NCBI RefSeq assembly: GCF_016863495.1
Contig: NZ_BOOZ01000023.1
Span: forward strand, 88,616-152,615
DNA: 64,000 nt
Reading direction: 5' to 3'
From: Micromonospora andamanensis
GTDB lineage: Bacteria > Actinomycetota > Actinomycetes > Mycobacteriales > Micromonosporaceae
The stretch's first letter is position 1, and each line of letters begins with the position of its first letter. Position numbers and translations under genes: made by a program. The notes beneath the pieces are model-generated. The model ran no database searches, was not told where the DNA came from, and worked only from the letters and a program-made list of their open reading frames with translations. Positions 39,665-46,954 of the stretch are shown in pieces.

Positions 39665-40621
39665 GTGCGGGCGGTGTGGATCCACGAGTTCGGCGGTCCG
39701 GAGAAGTTGGTGCCGGGCACCGCGCCTGATCCCGTACCCGCGCCGGGGCAGGTGCTGATCGACGTGCTGCTGGCAAACATCACGTTCGTGGAGACCCAGT
39801 TCCGGGCGACCGGCTTCGGCCCGTCGGGCGCGACACTGCCGGTGATCCCGGGCAACGGTGTCGGCGGACTGATCAGCGCGGTCGGTCCGGACGTCGACCC
39901 GGGACTGGTCGGCCGACGGGTGGTCAGCAGCACCGGTGGCTCCGGTGCGTACGCCGAGCGGGTCGTCGTGGACGCGACGCTGCCGGTGGCGGTGCCGGAC
40001 GGGTTGCCGCTCGACCAGGCGGTGGCCCTGCTCGCCGACGGGCGTACGGCGTTGATGCTGGCCGAGGCGGCCGAACTGCGGCCCGGCGACCGGGTGCTGG
40101 TCGAGGCCGCCGCCGGCGGGGTGGGTAGCCTGCTCGTCCAACTCGCGGCACGCGCCGGAGCGCGGGTGGTCGGACTGGCCGGCGGTACGCGCAAGGTGGC
40201 TCAGTTGCCCTCGATGGGCGCCGAGGTCGCCGTGGACTACCGGCAGCCGGACTGGGTCGGGCGGGTACGGTCGGCAGTCGGCGCGGTCGACGTGGTCTTC
40301 GACGGGGTCGGGGGCGCGACCGGGCGGGACGCGTTCGAGCTGCTCGACCGGGGCGGTCGGATGCTCAGCTTCGGGCTGTCCAGCGGCGAGTGGGCCGGCA
40401 TCGACGCGGAGTCCGCCGCCGAGCGTGGCGTGACAGTGGTCCGGCCGGCACCGACGCCCGCCCAGCTGCGGGCGTACACCGAGCGGGCGCTCGCGGAAGG
40501 AGCAGCCGGTCGGCTACGCGCGGTGATCGGCCAGCGGTTCCCGTTGGCCCTGGCGGCCGAGGCGCACGCGGCCATCGAGGCCCGTTCGACTATCGGCAAG
40601 ACCCTGCTGGACGTGCGCTGA
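39665..40621 (+). CDS. Zinc-independent alcohol dehydrogenase / quinone oxidoreductase
   Basis: The 318-residue medium-chain dehydrogenase begins at GTG 39665 with a GGGGGAG ribosome-binding site. It has the QOR N-terminus VRAVWIHEFGGPEKL, the cofactor glycines in VLVEAAAGGVGSLLVQLAARAGARVVGLAG and VFDGVGGATGRDAFELLDRGGRMLSFG. No structural-zinc Cys cluster or catalytic zinc Cys/His are present, so it belongs to the NADPH:quinone/enone reductase branch. Substrates range over quinones, enals and xenobiotics. It is convergent with the YbjN-type gene, five bases apart. Confidence 0.87.
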   Translation: MRAVWIHEFGGPEKLVPGTAPDPVPAPGQVLIDVLLANITFVETQFRATGFGPSGATLPVIPGNGVGGLISAVGPDVDPGLVGRRVVSSTGGSGAYAERVVVDATLPVAVPDGLPLDQAVALLADGRTALMLAEAAELRPGDRVLVEAAAGGVGSLLVQLAARAGARVVGLAGGTRKVAQLPSMGAEVAVDYRQPDWVGRVRSAVGAVDVVFDGVGGATGRDAFELLDRGGRMLSFGLSSGEWAGIDAESAAERGVTVVRPAPTPAQLRAYTERALAEGAAGRLRAVIGQRFPLALAAEAHAAIEARSTIGKTLLDVR

Positions 40622-40626
40622 CCCGG

Positions 40627-41706
40627 TCAGAGGTACATGCCGGTGCGGTGCTCGCCGCGCCCTGGCTTGTCTCCCTCACCGAAGAACCGCTTGCCGCCGA
40701 ACTCGCCGTGCAACCGGTCGTCCAACTCGTCCGCCAGCCCGGTCATCACCTGCACGGCCAGCATCAGGTGGGTCGGCTGGAAGTTGCGGCCGAAGACCGG
40801 GATCGACGCCCACACGGTGTCGTCGGCGCAGTAGAGGCGCCCGATAGGCATCCGGTTGGTCAACTCGGAGAGCTTGACGTACAGCCGCTCGGTCGGCTCG
40901 ACCTCGGTCAGCACCGGCGAGAAGACATCGACAAGCGGCGGATTGTCCCGCACCCGGACGAAGACCATCGCGGAGCCGGCCCGGATGTTGATGTCGCCGT
41001 CGGAGTCGACCTGGAGCCGGTCCAAGTCCGACTTGAGCATTGTCGAGACGACCGTACGGACCCGCTCGGCCAGATCCAGCACCTCGGTGTCCGCACCAGC
41101 CTCGTCGGTGACGGCCAGCGCCTTCTCCAACTCGGTGCCGATCTCCCGGGCCAGGTTGGTCTCGCTGCGGGCGGTCCCCAGCGCCTCGCCGGGGATCGGC
41201 TCGCCCTTGCCGTCCTCGATCGCGTAGACGAGGAAGGCGGGATGCGGGGCACCGTAGACGTCGCGCATGGTGCGGGAGAGCAGCGCGGCCAACCGGGGGG
41301 CCTCGTCGGCGGGGGAATCCAACCCGAACTGGTCCCCCGAACCGTCCACCACACCCGGCGGTGACCAGCCCAGCGCGACCATGTCGGCGACCGCCGCGCG
41401 ATCCAGCCGGTAACCCGACGGCAGGGTGGCGTTGCCCACCGCCCGGGCGGCGAACCGGCCGTCGGTACGTACCTCGACATAGACGGAGTAGACGGCGTCA
41501 TCGGTGCCGGAGGCGGTCGGGTCGAGGGTCAACGCCACCTCCGCGCCCGGCGGCAACGCGGACAACCGCTCCGCCAGGGCCCGGGCGAACTCCCGCCACG
41601 CCTGGGTCACCTTCGCCCGCAGGTCGGCCGTGCTCGGCTCGTCGAGCAGGATCGACTCGTGGTGCACCGGCGTGCCGGGCGGTGCCGAGGGGTGGTCAGC
41701 CGTCAT
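40627..41706 (-). CDS. YbjN-type peptide-binding chaperone-like protein with HbYX-like tail
   Basis: The 359-residue protein starts at ATG 41706 with GGAGG five bases upstream. It is a YbjN / T3SS-chaperone-like protein of the actinobacterial kind. The C-terminal half (about 210-335) resembles the YbjN peptide-binding fold: LDRLQVDSDGDINIRAGSAM, VFVRVRDNPPLVDVFSPVL, LTNRMPIGRLYCADDTVWAS and FQPTHLMLAVQVMTGLADELDD. The N-terminal half has no clear match. The last residues are HRTGMYL, closely like HSTGQYL of Bpa encoded 7 kb away, and fit a proteasome-docking hydrophobic-Tyr-x motif. It could bind unfolded clients and dock on the 20S proteasome; that role is an inference. Confidence 0.75.
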   Translation of the reverse strand: MTADHPSAPPGTPVHHESILLDEPSTADLRAKVTQAWREFARALAERLSALPPGAEVALTLDPTASGTDDAVYSVYVEVRTDGRFAARAVGNATLPSGYRLDRAAVADMVALGWSPPGVVDGSGDQFGLDSPADEAPRLAALLSRTMRDVYGAPHPAFLVYAIEDGKGEPIPGEALGTARSETNLAREIGTELEKALAVTDEAGADTEVLDLAERVRTVVSTMLKSDLDRLQVDSDGDINIRAGSAMVFVRVRDNPPLVDVFSPVLTEVEPTERLYVKLSELTNRMPIGRLYCADDTVWASIPVFGRNFQPTHLMLAVQVMTGLADELDDRLHGEFGGKRFFGEGDKPGRGEHRTGMYL

Positions 41707-41787
41707 GATCGCCTCCGTCCGTTCCGGTCACCCTACCCAGCCCGCTGCCGGCGCGGATCAGCGCGGACCGTGATCAGACAACTGCCG

Positions 41788-42078
41788 TCAGTCGGTCCCG
41801 CCATTCGGTCCGGCCGGGTTCGAACGAGGCTGCCGGTCGCCACCCAGTTCCACAGGCCAGGTGCCGGCCAACCCGGAGAGCCGGGCCGCCGCCACGGCCG
41901 GGTCCGCGCCCCGCCCGACGGCCAGCCCCAGCAGGTACGCGGTGACCGGCGCACCGGGCCGCAGCACCTGGTGGGCAACATCCCGGGCCAGGTCGAGCAC
42001 GGTTGGCACCGGCACCTGAGCCGGGTCGAGATCCAGTTCCGCGCAGGCGGCCGTGACCCAGTCGTCCATCACCGTCAT
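41788..42078 (-). CDS. DUF6457 family protein
   Basis: The 96-residue protein starts at ATG 42078 and overlaps the end of mobA by four bases (ATGA). It is helical: MDDWVTAACAELDLDPAQ, VPTVLDLARDVAHQVLRPGAPVTAYLLGLAVGRG and DPAVAAARLSGLAG. The MDDW and AVTAYLLG segments match the small actinobacterial DUF6457 family. Its constant position after mobA suggests a link with molybdenum-cofactor enzymes, but the function is unknown. Confidence 0.75.
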   Translation of the reverse strand: MTVMDDWVTAACAELDLDPAQVPVPTVLDLARDVAHQVLRPGAPVTAYLLGLAVGRGADPAVAAARLSGLAGTWPVELGGDRQPRSNPAGPNGGTD

Positions 42079-42665
42079 CGCGTCCACTCCTCCGCCCGGC
42101 GTAGGTCACGCTCAGTGTCGCAGTCGAACCAGGGCTCCGGGCCGTCACCGCGCCACGTCACGTCACGCACGGCCAGGCCGGCGACCAACTCACGCAACGG
42201 TGCACCGGCAACGTCACCGCCGCGCCGAACGCTGAGGCGATCCAGAGCGGCCCGCAGTGCGGCCGGCCGCCACACCCCGCACAGGGTCTGCCGCCGCCCC
42301 GACCGGTCCACGTAACAGACCCCGTCGAGGCGGTGCAGATGGTCCAGCAGCTCACCGATGGCTGACCGGGTCAGCAGGGGCAGATCGGCGGCGAGCAGGG
42401 CGACGGCGGGTACGTCGGTGTCGAGCAGGGCCAGCCCGGCCGCGACGGCGGCCACCGGTCCACCGCCCGGCGGCACCTCCCGGGTCAGTCGTACGCCGGT
42501 GATCGCCGGTCCGGGGCCGACCAGGATTCGAGGCGACGCATCGGCCACTGCGGCCAGCACCCGCTCACGCATCGGCACCCCACCCACCGGCAAAACCGGC
42601 TTGTCCCGCCCGCCCATCCGGCGTCCCGCACCGCCCGAGAGCACCACCGCCGCGTACGCCGTCAT
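42075..42665 (-). CDS. mobA: Molybdenum cofactor guanylyltransferase
   Basis: Attaches GMP to molybdopterin to give the dinucleotide cofactor. The 196-residue enzyme has the nucleotide-binding loop AAVVLSGGAGRRMGGRDKPVLPVGG, then ALLAADLPLLTRSAIGELL with the metal Asp, and WFDCDTERDLRRAEEW at the end, where D-T-x-x-D-L is typical. The ATG 42665 start follows a TAACGT box at seven bases; a longer start from 42749 adds an unrelated tail. fdhD, the next Moco-related gene, is divergent 430 bases away. Confidence 0.92.
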   Translation of the reverse strand: MTAYAAVVLSGGAGRRMGGRDKPVLPVGGVPMRERVLAAVADASPRILVGPGPAITGVRLTREVPPGGGPVAAVAAGLALLDTDVPAVALLAADLPLLTRSAIGELLDHLHRLDGVCYVDRSGRRQTLCGVWRPAALRAALDRLSVRRGGDVAGAPLRELVAGLAVRDVTWRGDGPEPWFDCDTERDLRRAEEWTR

Positions 42666-43095
42666 CTGCGCCACGTTAGCCGCCCGCACCGCCCCGACAA
42701 CGACAGCGGCGGGCAACCATGGCGCCGGGCCCTGTCGAGCTGAGCGCACAGACGGATCGCGCCTCGAACGCTCGGCTGACGAACAGGTGGATCAGCTTGG
42801 CTGACGGCACAGGTGGGTCAGCTCGACAGCGTGCGCCGAGAGTATCCGGGTGCCACATGGCACGGACGTCAGGCGGCCGGCGGTTCGGCAGGCGGTTCGG
42901 CAGGCCACGACGGTCAGGTTGGCAGATCGACGGGCCCGCGTGGGGCGGGACCCCCTGCCGGGCAACAGGACGAGTTGCAAGCACCGACCGGCCGGTGCGG
43001 GAGACCGGGCTGCCCGGGAGCACCGGGCAGCGCGGAAACACCGGGCGGGCGGGAGTTGGGGGCGGCGTGGGGCGATTCCGGCGACGCGGGGCAGG
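42666..43095. other. 430-base gene-free region between mobA and fdhD, with nested repeats
   Basis: No gene is supported here. TAACGT (42673-42678) is the mobA -10 box. CTGTCGAGCTGA (42732-42743) and TCAGCTCGACAG (42818-42829) form a perfect inverted pair. Inside it are two direct copies of a 24-25 base unit starting GGCTGACG (42774-42797, 42799-42823). CGGTTCGGCAGG is tandemly doubled at 42881-42904. The rest is G+C-rich simple sequence up to fdhD. Confidence 0.55.
42673..42678 (-). promoter_or_regulatory. -10 box of mobA, leaderless
   Basis: Minus-strand TAACGT ends seven bases before ATG 42665. Confidence 0.5.
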
Positions 43096-43959
43096 ATGGA
43101 GGACGTGGGACGGGCTTCAGAGCGGCGTGGTGTGGTGCGGGTGGACCTGGAGGCGGCGGAGGCCGGCCGGCGCCGGGTCCGGCGGCCGGACACGCTCGCC
43201 GCCGAGGAGCCGTTGGAGATCCGGGTCGGCCCCGCCGGACCCGGGCGACGTCCGCCGCTGACCGTCACCATGCGTACCCCCGGAGCCGACCTCGACCTGG
43301 CCATCGGCTTCCTCGTCACCGAGGGACTGATCCGCTCGGCGGACGACGTGTCGACCGCGCAGTTGTGTGCCGGGACGGAAACCCCGAACACCTACAACGT
43401 CGTCGATGTGACCCTCGCTCCCGGAGTGCCGGATCCGGTCAGCGACGTGACCCGGCACTTCCACACCACAAGCGCCTGTGGGGTGTGCGGCAAGGCGAGC
43501 ATCGACGCGGTGCGTACCCGGTCGCTATTCGATGTCAGCGAAGATCCGCTCAGCGTGCCCGCGGAGCTGTTGGCCGAGCTGCCCCAGCGACTGCGGGCCG
43601 AGCAGCGGGGCTTCGACCGCACCGGCGGACTGCACGCCGCCGGCCTGTTCGACGCGGACGGCGAACTGGTGGTGCTACGCGAGGACGTGGGTCGACACAA
43701 CGCGGTCGACAAGGTGGTGGGCTGGGCGGTACGCGAACACCGACTGCCGCTGGCCGGGCACGTGCTGCTCGTGTCGGGTCGGGCAAGCTTCGAGCTGACC
43801 CAGAAGGCGTGGATGGCGGGTGTGCCGCTGCTCGCTGCGGTTTCCGCGCCGAGCACCCTCGCGGTCGACGTGGCCACCGAGGCAGGGCTGACCCTTGTCG
43901 GGTTCCTCCGGGGACGGACGATGAACGTCTACACCGGTGGGCACCGGGTCACCAGCTGA
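43096..43959 (+). CDS. fdhD: Formate dehydrogenase accessory sulfurtransferase
   Basis: FdhD transfers sulfur to the molybdenum cofactor of formate dehydrogenases. The 287-residue protein has PLEIRVGP, TVTMRTPGADLDLAIGFLVTEGLI, the catalytic Cys loop TSACGVCGKASID, and DVGRHNAVDKVVGWAV as the cofactor-binding segment. ATG 43096 is used; GTG 43105, preceded by CAGGAT seven bases before, is an alternative leaderless start. No formate dehydrogenase gene is nearby. It is convergent with the GAP-family gene. Confidence 0.94.
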   Translation: MEDVGRASERRGVVRVDLEAAEAGRRRVRRPDTLAAEEPLEIRVGPAGPGRRPPLTVTMRTPGADLDLAIGFLVTEGLIRSADDVSTAQLCAGTETPNTYNVVDVTLAPGVPDPVSDVTRHFHTTSACGVCGKASIDAVRTRSLFDVSEDPLSVPAELLAELPQRLRAEQRGFDRTGGLHAAGLFDADGELVVLREDVGRHNAVDKVVGWAVREHRLPLAGHVLLVSGRASFELTQKAWMAGVPLLAAVSAPSTLAVDVATEAGLTLVGFLRGRTMNVYTGGHRVTS

Positions 43960-43979
43960 GATCGCCCCGAACCCACCGG

Positions 43980-44690
43980 TCAGCGGCGGGCCAGCAGCTC
44001 GAACAGTTCCAGCCGGACCGCGGCGTCGCGGGCGATCAGGAAGCCGGCGATGCCCAGAACCCAGCCGAGCATGCTGCCCGAGGAGCGGACGATCCACGCG
44101 TTGAGCCGGGCGAGCACCGGCTCGACCCGCCCCGGCCAGGCCACCCGCGCGCCCAGCAGGAACATCGCCGGAAGCACCATGATCAAGCAGTAGCCGGCGA
44201 GCAACGCCACGCTTGTCGACGCGGCCAGTCCGGAGTTGGTGAGCAGGCCCAACGCGCCGAGATACGGCAGCATCGTCGCCACCTCGGCGAGCGCGGCGAA
44301 CAGCGCCAGCCCGACCAGCCAACGCGACGACGAGTCACCGGTGGTCACCCGGTCCCGCCACCGGAGCACCCGACCCGTACCGGCACCGCGCTTGCCGTCG
44401 TAACGGAAGCTCAGCACGAACAGACCGACCCCGAGCGCCAGTTGACCCCAGAGCACCGGCCGGTTGTCCAGCGCACCGCCCAACGACTCGGCCAGGCCAC
44501 TGCCGCCGAAGTACAGCAGCAACCCGACCACGAAGTAGAAGCCGGCGATGGTGCCGAGGTAGGTCAGGACCCGTCGGACACTCACCGGCCCGGCGGCGAG
44601 CAGCAGCCACACCGGGATGAACAGGGTGCCGATGCTGGTGCTGTCCACGAGCGCCAGCCCGGCCAGGGACAGCAGCAGGGCAACGCTCAT
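43980..44690 (-). CDS. GAP-family (SfLAP-type) membrane protein
   Basis: The 236-residue protein has about six membrane helices: LLLSLAGLALVDSTSIGTLFIPVWLLLAAG, LTYLGTIAGFYFVVGLLLYFG, VLWGQLALGVGLFVLSF, LVGLALFAALAEVATMLPYLGALGLL and VALLAGYCLIMVLPAMFLLGARVAWP. This matches the GAP / sulfolipid-1-addressing protein family, which aids export of glycolipids in mycobacteria. The ATG at 44690 overlaps the stop codon of a 9-codon upstream ORF (ATGA), so its translation is probably coupled. No lipid biosynthetic gene is adjacent. Confidence 0.8.
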   Translation of the reverse strand: MSVALLLSLAGLALVDSTSIGTLFIPVWLLLAAGPVSVRRVLTYLGTIAGFYFVVGLLLYFGGSGLAESLGGALDNRPVLWGQLALGVGLFVLSFRYDGKRGAGTGRVLRWRDRVTTGDSSSRWLVGLALFAALAEVATMLPYLGALGLLTNSGLAASTSVALLAGYCLIMVLPAMFLLGARVAWPGRVEPVLARLNAWIVRSSGSMLGWVLGIAGFLIARDAAVRLELFELLARR

Positions 44691-44716
44691 GCCGCACCAG
44701 GGCCGAGCTCGGACAT
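44687..44716 (-). CDS. Leaderless 9-codon upstream ORF coupled to the GAP-family gene
   Basis: It encodes MSELGPGAA. GATAAT (44723-44728, minus strand) ends six bases before its ATG, so the transcript would begin at this codon. Its TGA overlaps the ATG of the membrane protein (ATGA), the classical layout for translational coupling. It is too short to test by homology; composition alone cannot prove translation. Confidence 0.4.
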   Translation of the reverse strand: MSELGPGAA

Positions 44717-44722
44717 GCGGCG

Positions 44723-44728
44723 ATTATC
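44723..44728 (-). promoter_or_regulatory. -10 box of the GAP-family transcription unit
   Basis: Minus-strand GATAAT is the closest match to TATAAT among the promoters seen in this window and ends six bases before the mini-ORF ATG 44716. Confidence 0.5.
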
Positions 44729-44853
44729 CGCCAGCCGCCTGCTGGCCGTGACCCCGCCGGTCGCCCGCACCGCCTCGCAGGTCTGGCGTGACGCCGGCAT
44801 CGGAGCAGCGGCCATCGACACCTGCCGACTGGGCTGGGCTCGGAGAACCGGCG

Positions 44854-45888
44854 TCAGGGACGTCGTCGCGCCCGCCGCCTCGCCCGACGACGTGCTCTCG
44901 GCAGGCCGGTGGCCGGCCAGCCGTCCAGCCGGGACGGGGGCACTCCCCGACGGAGCAGATCGTCCAGCAGCAGGGCGAGTGAGTAGTCCGGATGCTCGGC
45001 CAGCACCCGTTCCAGGGCCACCGCCGCCAACGCACCCTGCCCGTCCCGCCATGCGGCGAACGCGAGCAGCGAGCCCGGCGCGGCGATCAGCTCCGGCTCG
45101 GCCCGACGCAACACCTCGGCCCAGAATGCGACGTCCTCGTCCCGGCCGTCGGTGCGCTCCCAGGCGTGGTCGCGCACCGGAAGGTGGGTCAGAAGCAGGC
45201 CCAGCCAGGCCAGTTCGTCGTCGGTCAGCCGTTCGCCGTCCCGGTGACGCCGCATCGTGGCCCGTACCGCCGCCGTGCCGGCGGCCCGTAGCGCCCGAGC
45301 GCCGAGCAGGTCGGGGGCGGGCGCGCCGGCCAGTAGCTCGGTGAGCCGCTGCTCCGCCCGCTCGACCGCCCGCCGCATCGCCTCCCCACCGACCGGAGCC
45401 ACCCGCGCGGCGAGGGCCGCCCGGTCGGGCAGGGCCACCTGGCCGGCGAAGACCGCCGCCGCCGGCACCGCGCTGGCCTCCGGGTCGTAGCGGGTGCCCT
45501 CCGGCGGGCAGCACTCCGGCTCGTCGCAGAGGTAGGACCACCACCGCCCGTCGGTGACCCGCAACGCGTCGAGCACGGCCAGCCCTGCCTCAGCCAGCGC
45601 GGCCCGGACCGCGTCCACCGCCGGGGTCACCCGGGCGGCCGGACCGTAGCCGATCACCGTGGCCGCGTCGGCGCCCTGCCTGGCAGTCACCGCCGCGATG
45701 TGCTGGCCTGGCTCATAGGGGTCGGCGTCGCCGGGCAGGTCACCGCGCGCGGCGAAGACGATCCGCTTACCGGACAACGCCACCACCACGATGCTGTCGG
45801 CAGGATGGAAGCCGAGCAGGTACGGCACGGCGGCGATGAGGTCGGCGGGAGAGCGTACGGACAGTCGGGGCAGGTCTGTCGAGTTCAT
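44854..45888 (-). CDS. DUF4192 family protein
   Basis: The 344-residue protein starts at ATG 45888. The start MNSTDLPRLSVRSPADLIAAVPYLLGFHPADSIVVVAL is typical for DUF4192, which is widespread in actinomycetes. RWWSYLCDEPECCPPEGTRYD is the conserved Cys-rich segment with two or three Cys. The C-terminus ends in a run of Arg (RRRARRRARRR), which suggests nucleic-acid or anionic-surface contact. No function is known. CAGGCT six bases before ATG, inside a palindrome, may be its -10 box. It is divergent from the fructosamine kinase gene. Confidence 0.85.
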   Translation of the reverse strand: MNSTDLPRLSVRSPADLIAAVPYLLGFHPADSIVVVALSGKRIVFAARGDLPGDADPYEPGQHIAAVTARQGADAATVIGYGPAARVTPAVDAVRAALAEAGLAVLDALRVTDGRWWSYLCDEPECCPPEGTRYDPEASAVPAAAVFAGQVALPDRAALAARVAPVGGEAMRRAVERAEQRLTELLAGAPAPDLLGARALRAAGTAAVRATMRRHRDGERLTDDELAWLGLLLTHLPVRDHAWERTDGRDEDVAFWAEVLRRAEPELIAAPGSLLAFAAWRDGQGALAAVALERVLAEHPDYSLALLLDDLLRRGVPPSRLDGWPATGLPRARRRARRRARRRP

Positions 45889-45889
45889 G

Positions 45890-45954
45890 CAGGCAGCCTG
45901 CGAGCCGTCGGGTGCGACCCGCTGCCCCTGTGGACGACACGCGGGTTATCCACA
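45890..45954. promoter_or_regulatory. Divergent regulatory region with palindrome and DnaA-type boxes
   Basis: GCAGGCAGCCTGC (45890-45902) is a perfect 6-base palindrome with a one-base centre immediately upstream of the DUF4192 start. TTATCCACA (45946-45954) equals the E. coli DnaA-box consensus; TGTGGACGA (45929-45937) is a one-mismatch inverted relative. Confidence 0.4.
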
Positions 45955-46027
45955 GTTACCGGGCGTAGTTTCGCAGCTTACGGCCAATCGGCGACCGTCC
46001 AGGAGCCGGTGAGCAGTCCGGTAGCGA

Positions 46028-46033
46028 TACCTT
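46028..46033 (+). promoter_or_regulatory. -10 box of the fructosamine kinase gene, leaderless
   Basis: TACCTT ends six bases before ATG 46040. Confidence 0.5.
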
Positions 46034-46039
46034 GCGGGC

Positions 46040-46954
46040 ATGGATCTGGCGTACCTGCGGGCGCATCCCGAGCAGTTGCCCACCTTCCTGACCCATCAGC
46101 GGATCAGGGAGACGCCGGTCTCGGGCGGCGACATCTGCGCGGCTTCCCGGCTGACCCTTGACGACGGTCACTCGGTGTTCGCGAAGACCTGGCCGGAGCA
46201 CGCGGGGCGGGCGGTGCCGGAGGGGTTCTTCGCCACCGAGGCGGCCGGGCTGCGCTGGCTACGCGAGGCCGGTGCCGTGGCCGTACCGGAGGTGCTTGTC
46301 GCGTTGCCGGAACTGCTGGCGTTGGAGTGGGTCGAGCCGGGGGAAGCGAGTCCCGAGGCGGCCGACCGTTTCGGGCGGGAGTTGGCCGAGCTGCACCGGA
46401 CGGGCGCGTCGGCGTTCGGCGCCCAGTGGCCGGGGTTCATCGGTGCGCTGCCGGCGGACAACACCCCGGATGACGGCCCGTGGTCGGACTGGTTCGCCCG
46501 GGCAAGGTTGCTGCCGTACCTGCGCCTGTCGGTCGACGGTGGTGCCCTCACCAGCGCCGACGCCATCCTGGTCGAGCAGGTGATCGACCGGATCGGCGAG
46601 TTCGGTGGCGACGAGCCGCCCGCCCGCGTCCACGGCGACCTCTGGCCGGGCAACCTGCTCTGGGGCGGTGACGGCCGGGTCTGGCTTGTCGACCCGGCGG
46701 CGCACGGTGGGCACCGCGAGACCGACCTGGCCCAGTTGGCGCTCTTCGGTGGCCCTCCGCACCAGGATCGGATCATGGCGGCGTACCAGGAGAGCTGGCC
46801 ACTTGCCGACGGGTGGCGGGAGCGGGTGCCGCTGCACCAGCTGCACCTGCTGCTCGTGCACACCGCGCTCTTCGGCGCCGCATACCGCGATTTGGTAACC
46901 AGGAGTGCCCGGGACGCCCTGAACGGGACCTGCCGCGCTACCGTCGAGCGGTGA
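46040..46954 (+). CDS. Fructosamine kinase family protein
   Basis: Fructosamine and ketosamine kinases phosphorylate sugar-modified amines so that the adduct falls off, repairing glycated proteins. The 304-residue enzyme has an aminoglycoside-kinase-like fold: the N-lobe with VFAKTWPEHAGRAVPEGFFATEAAGLRWL (ATP-binding Lys in VFAKTW), the catalytic HGDLWPGNLLWG loop and WLVDPAAHGGHRETDLAQLALFGG, the metal-binding D-P-A segment. The last codon overlaps the moaA GTG (GTGA), with which it is co-transcribed although functionally unrelated. A leaderless promoter fixes the start. Confidence 0.9.
   Translation: MDLAYLRAHPEQLPTFLTHQRIRETPVSGGDICAASRLTLDDGHSVFAKTWPEHAGRAVPEGFFATEAAGLRWLREAGAVAVPEVLVALPELLALEWVEPGEASPEAADRFGRELAELHRTGASAFGAQWPGFIGALPADNTPDDGPWSDWFARARLLPYLRLSVDGGALTSADAILVEQVIDRIGEFGGDEPPARVHGDLWPGNLLWGGDGRVWLVDPAAHGGHRETDLAQLALFGGPPHQDRIMAAYQESWPLADGWRERVPLHQLHLLLVHTALFGAAYRDLVTRSARDALNGTCRATVER
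46939..46944 (+). promoter_or_regulatory. Internal -10 box for moaA
   Basis: TACCGT inside the end of the fructosamine kinase gene ends six bases before GTG 46951, so moaA can also be transcribed on its own. Confidence 0.5.

Noticed and set aside
42813..45344. An 843-residue plus-strand frame running across fdhD, the GAP-family gene and part of the DUF4192 gene
   Set aside because: It is an out-of-frame or antisense shadow of three recognised genes with Arg/Pro/Gly-rich nonsense translation.
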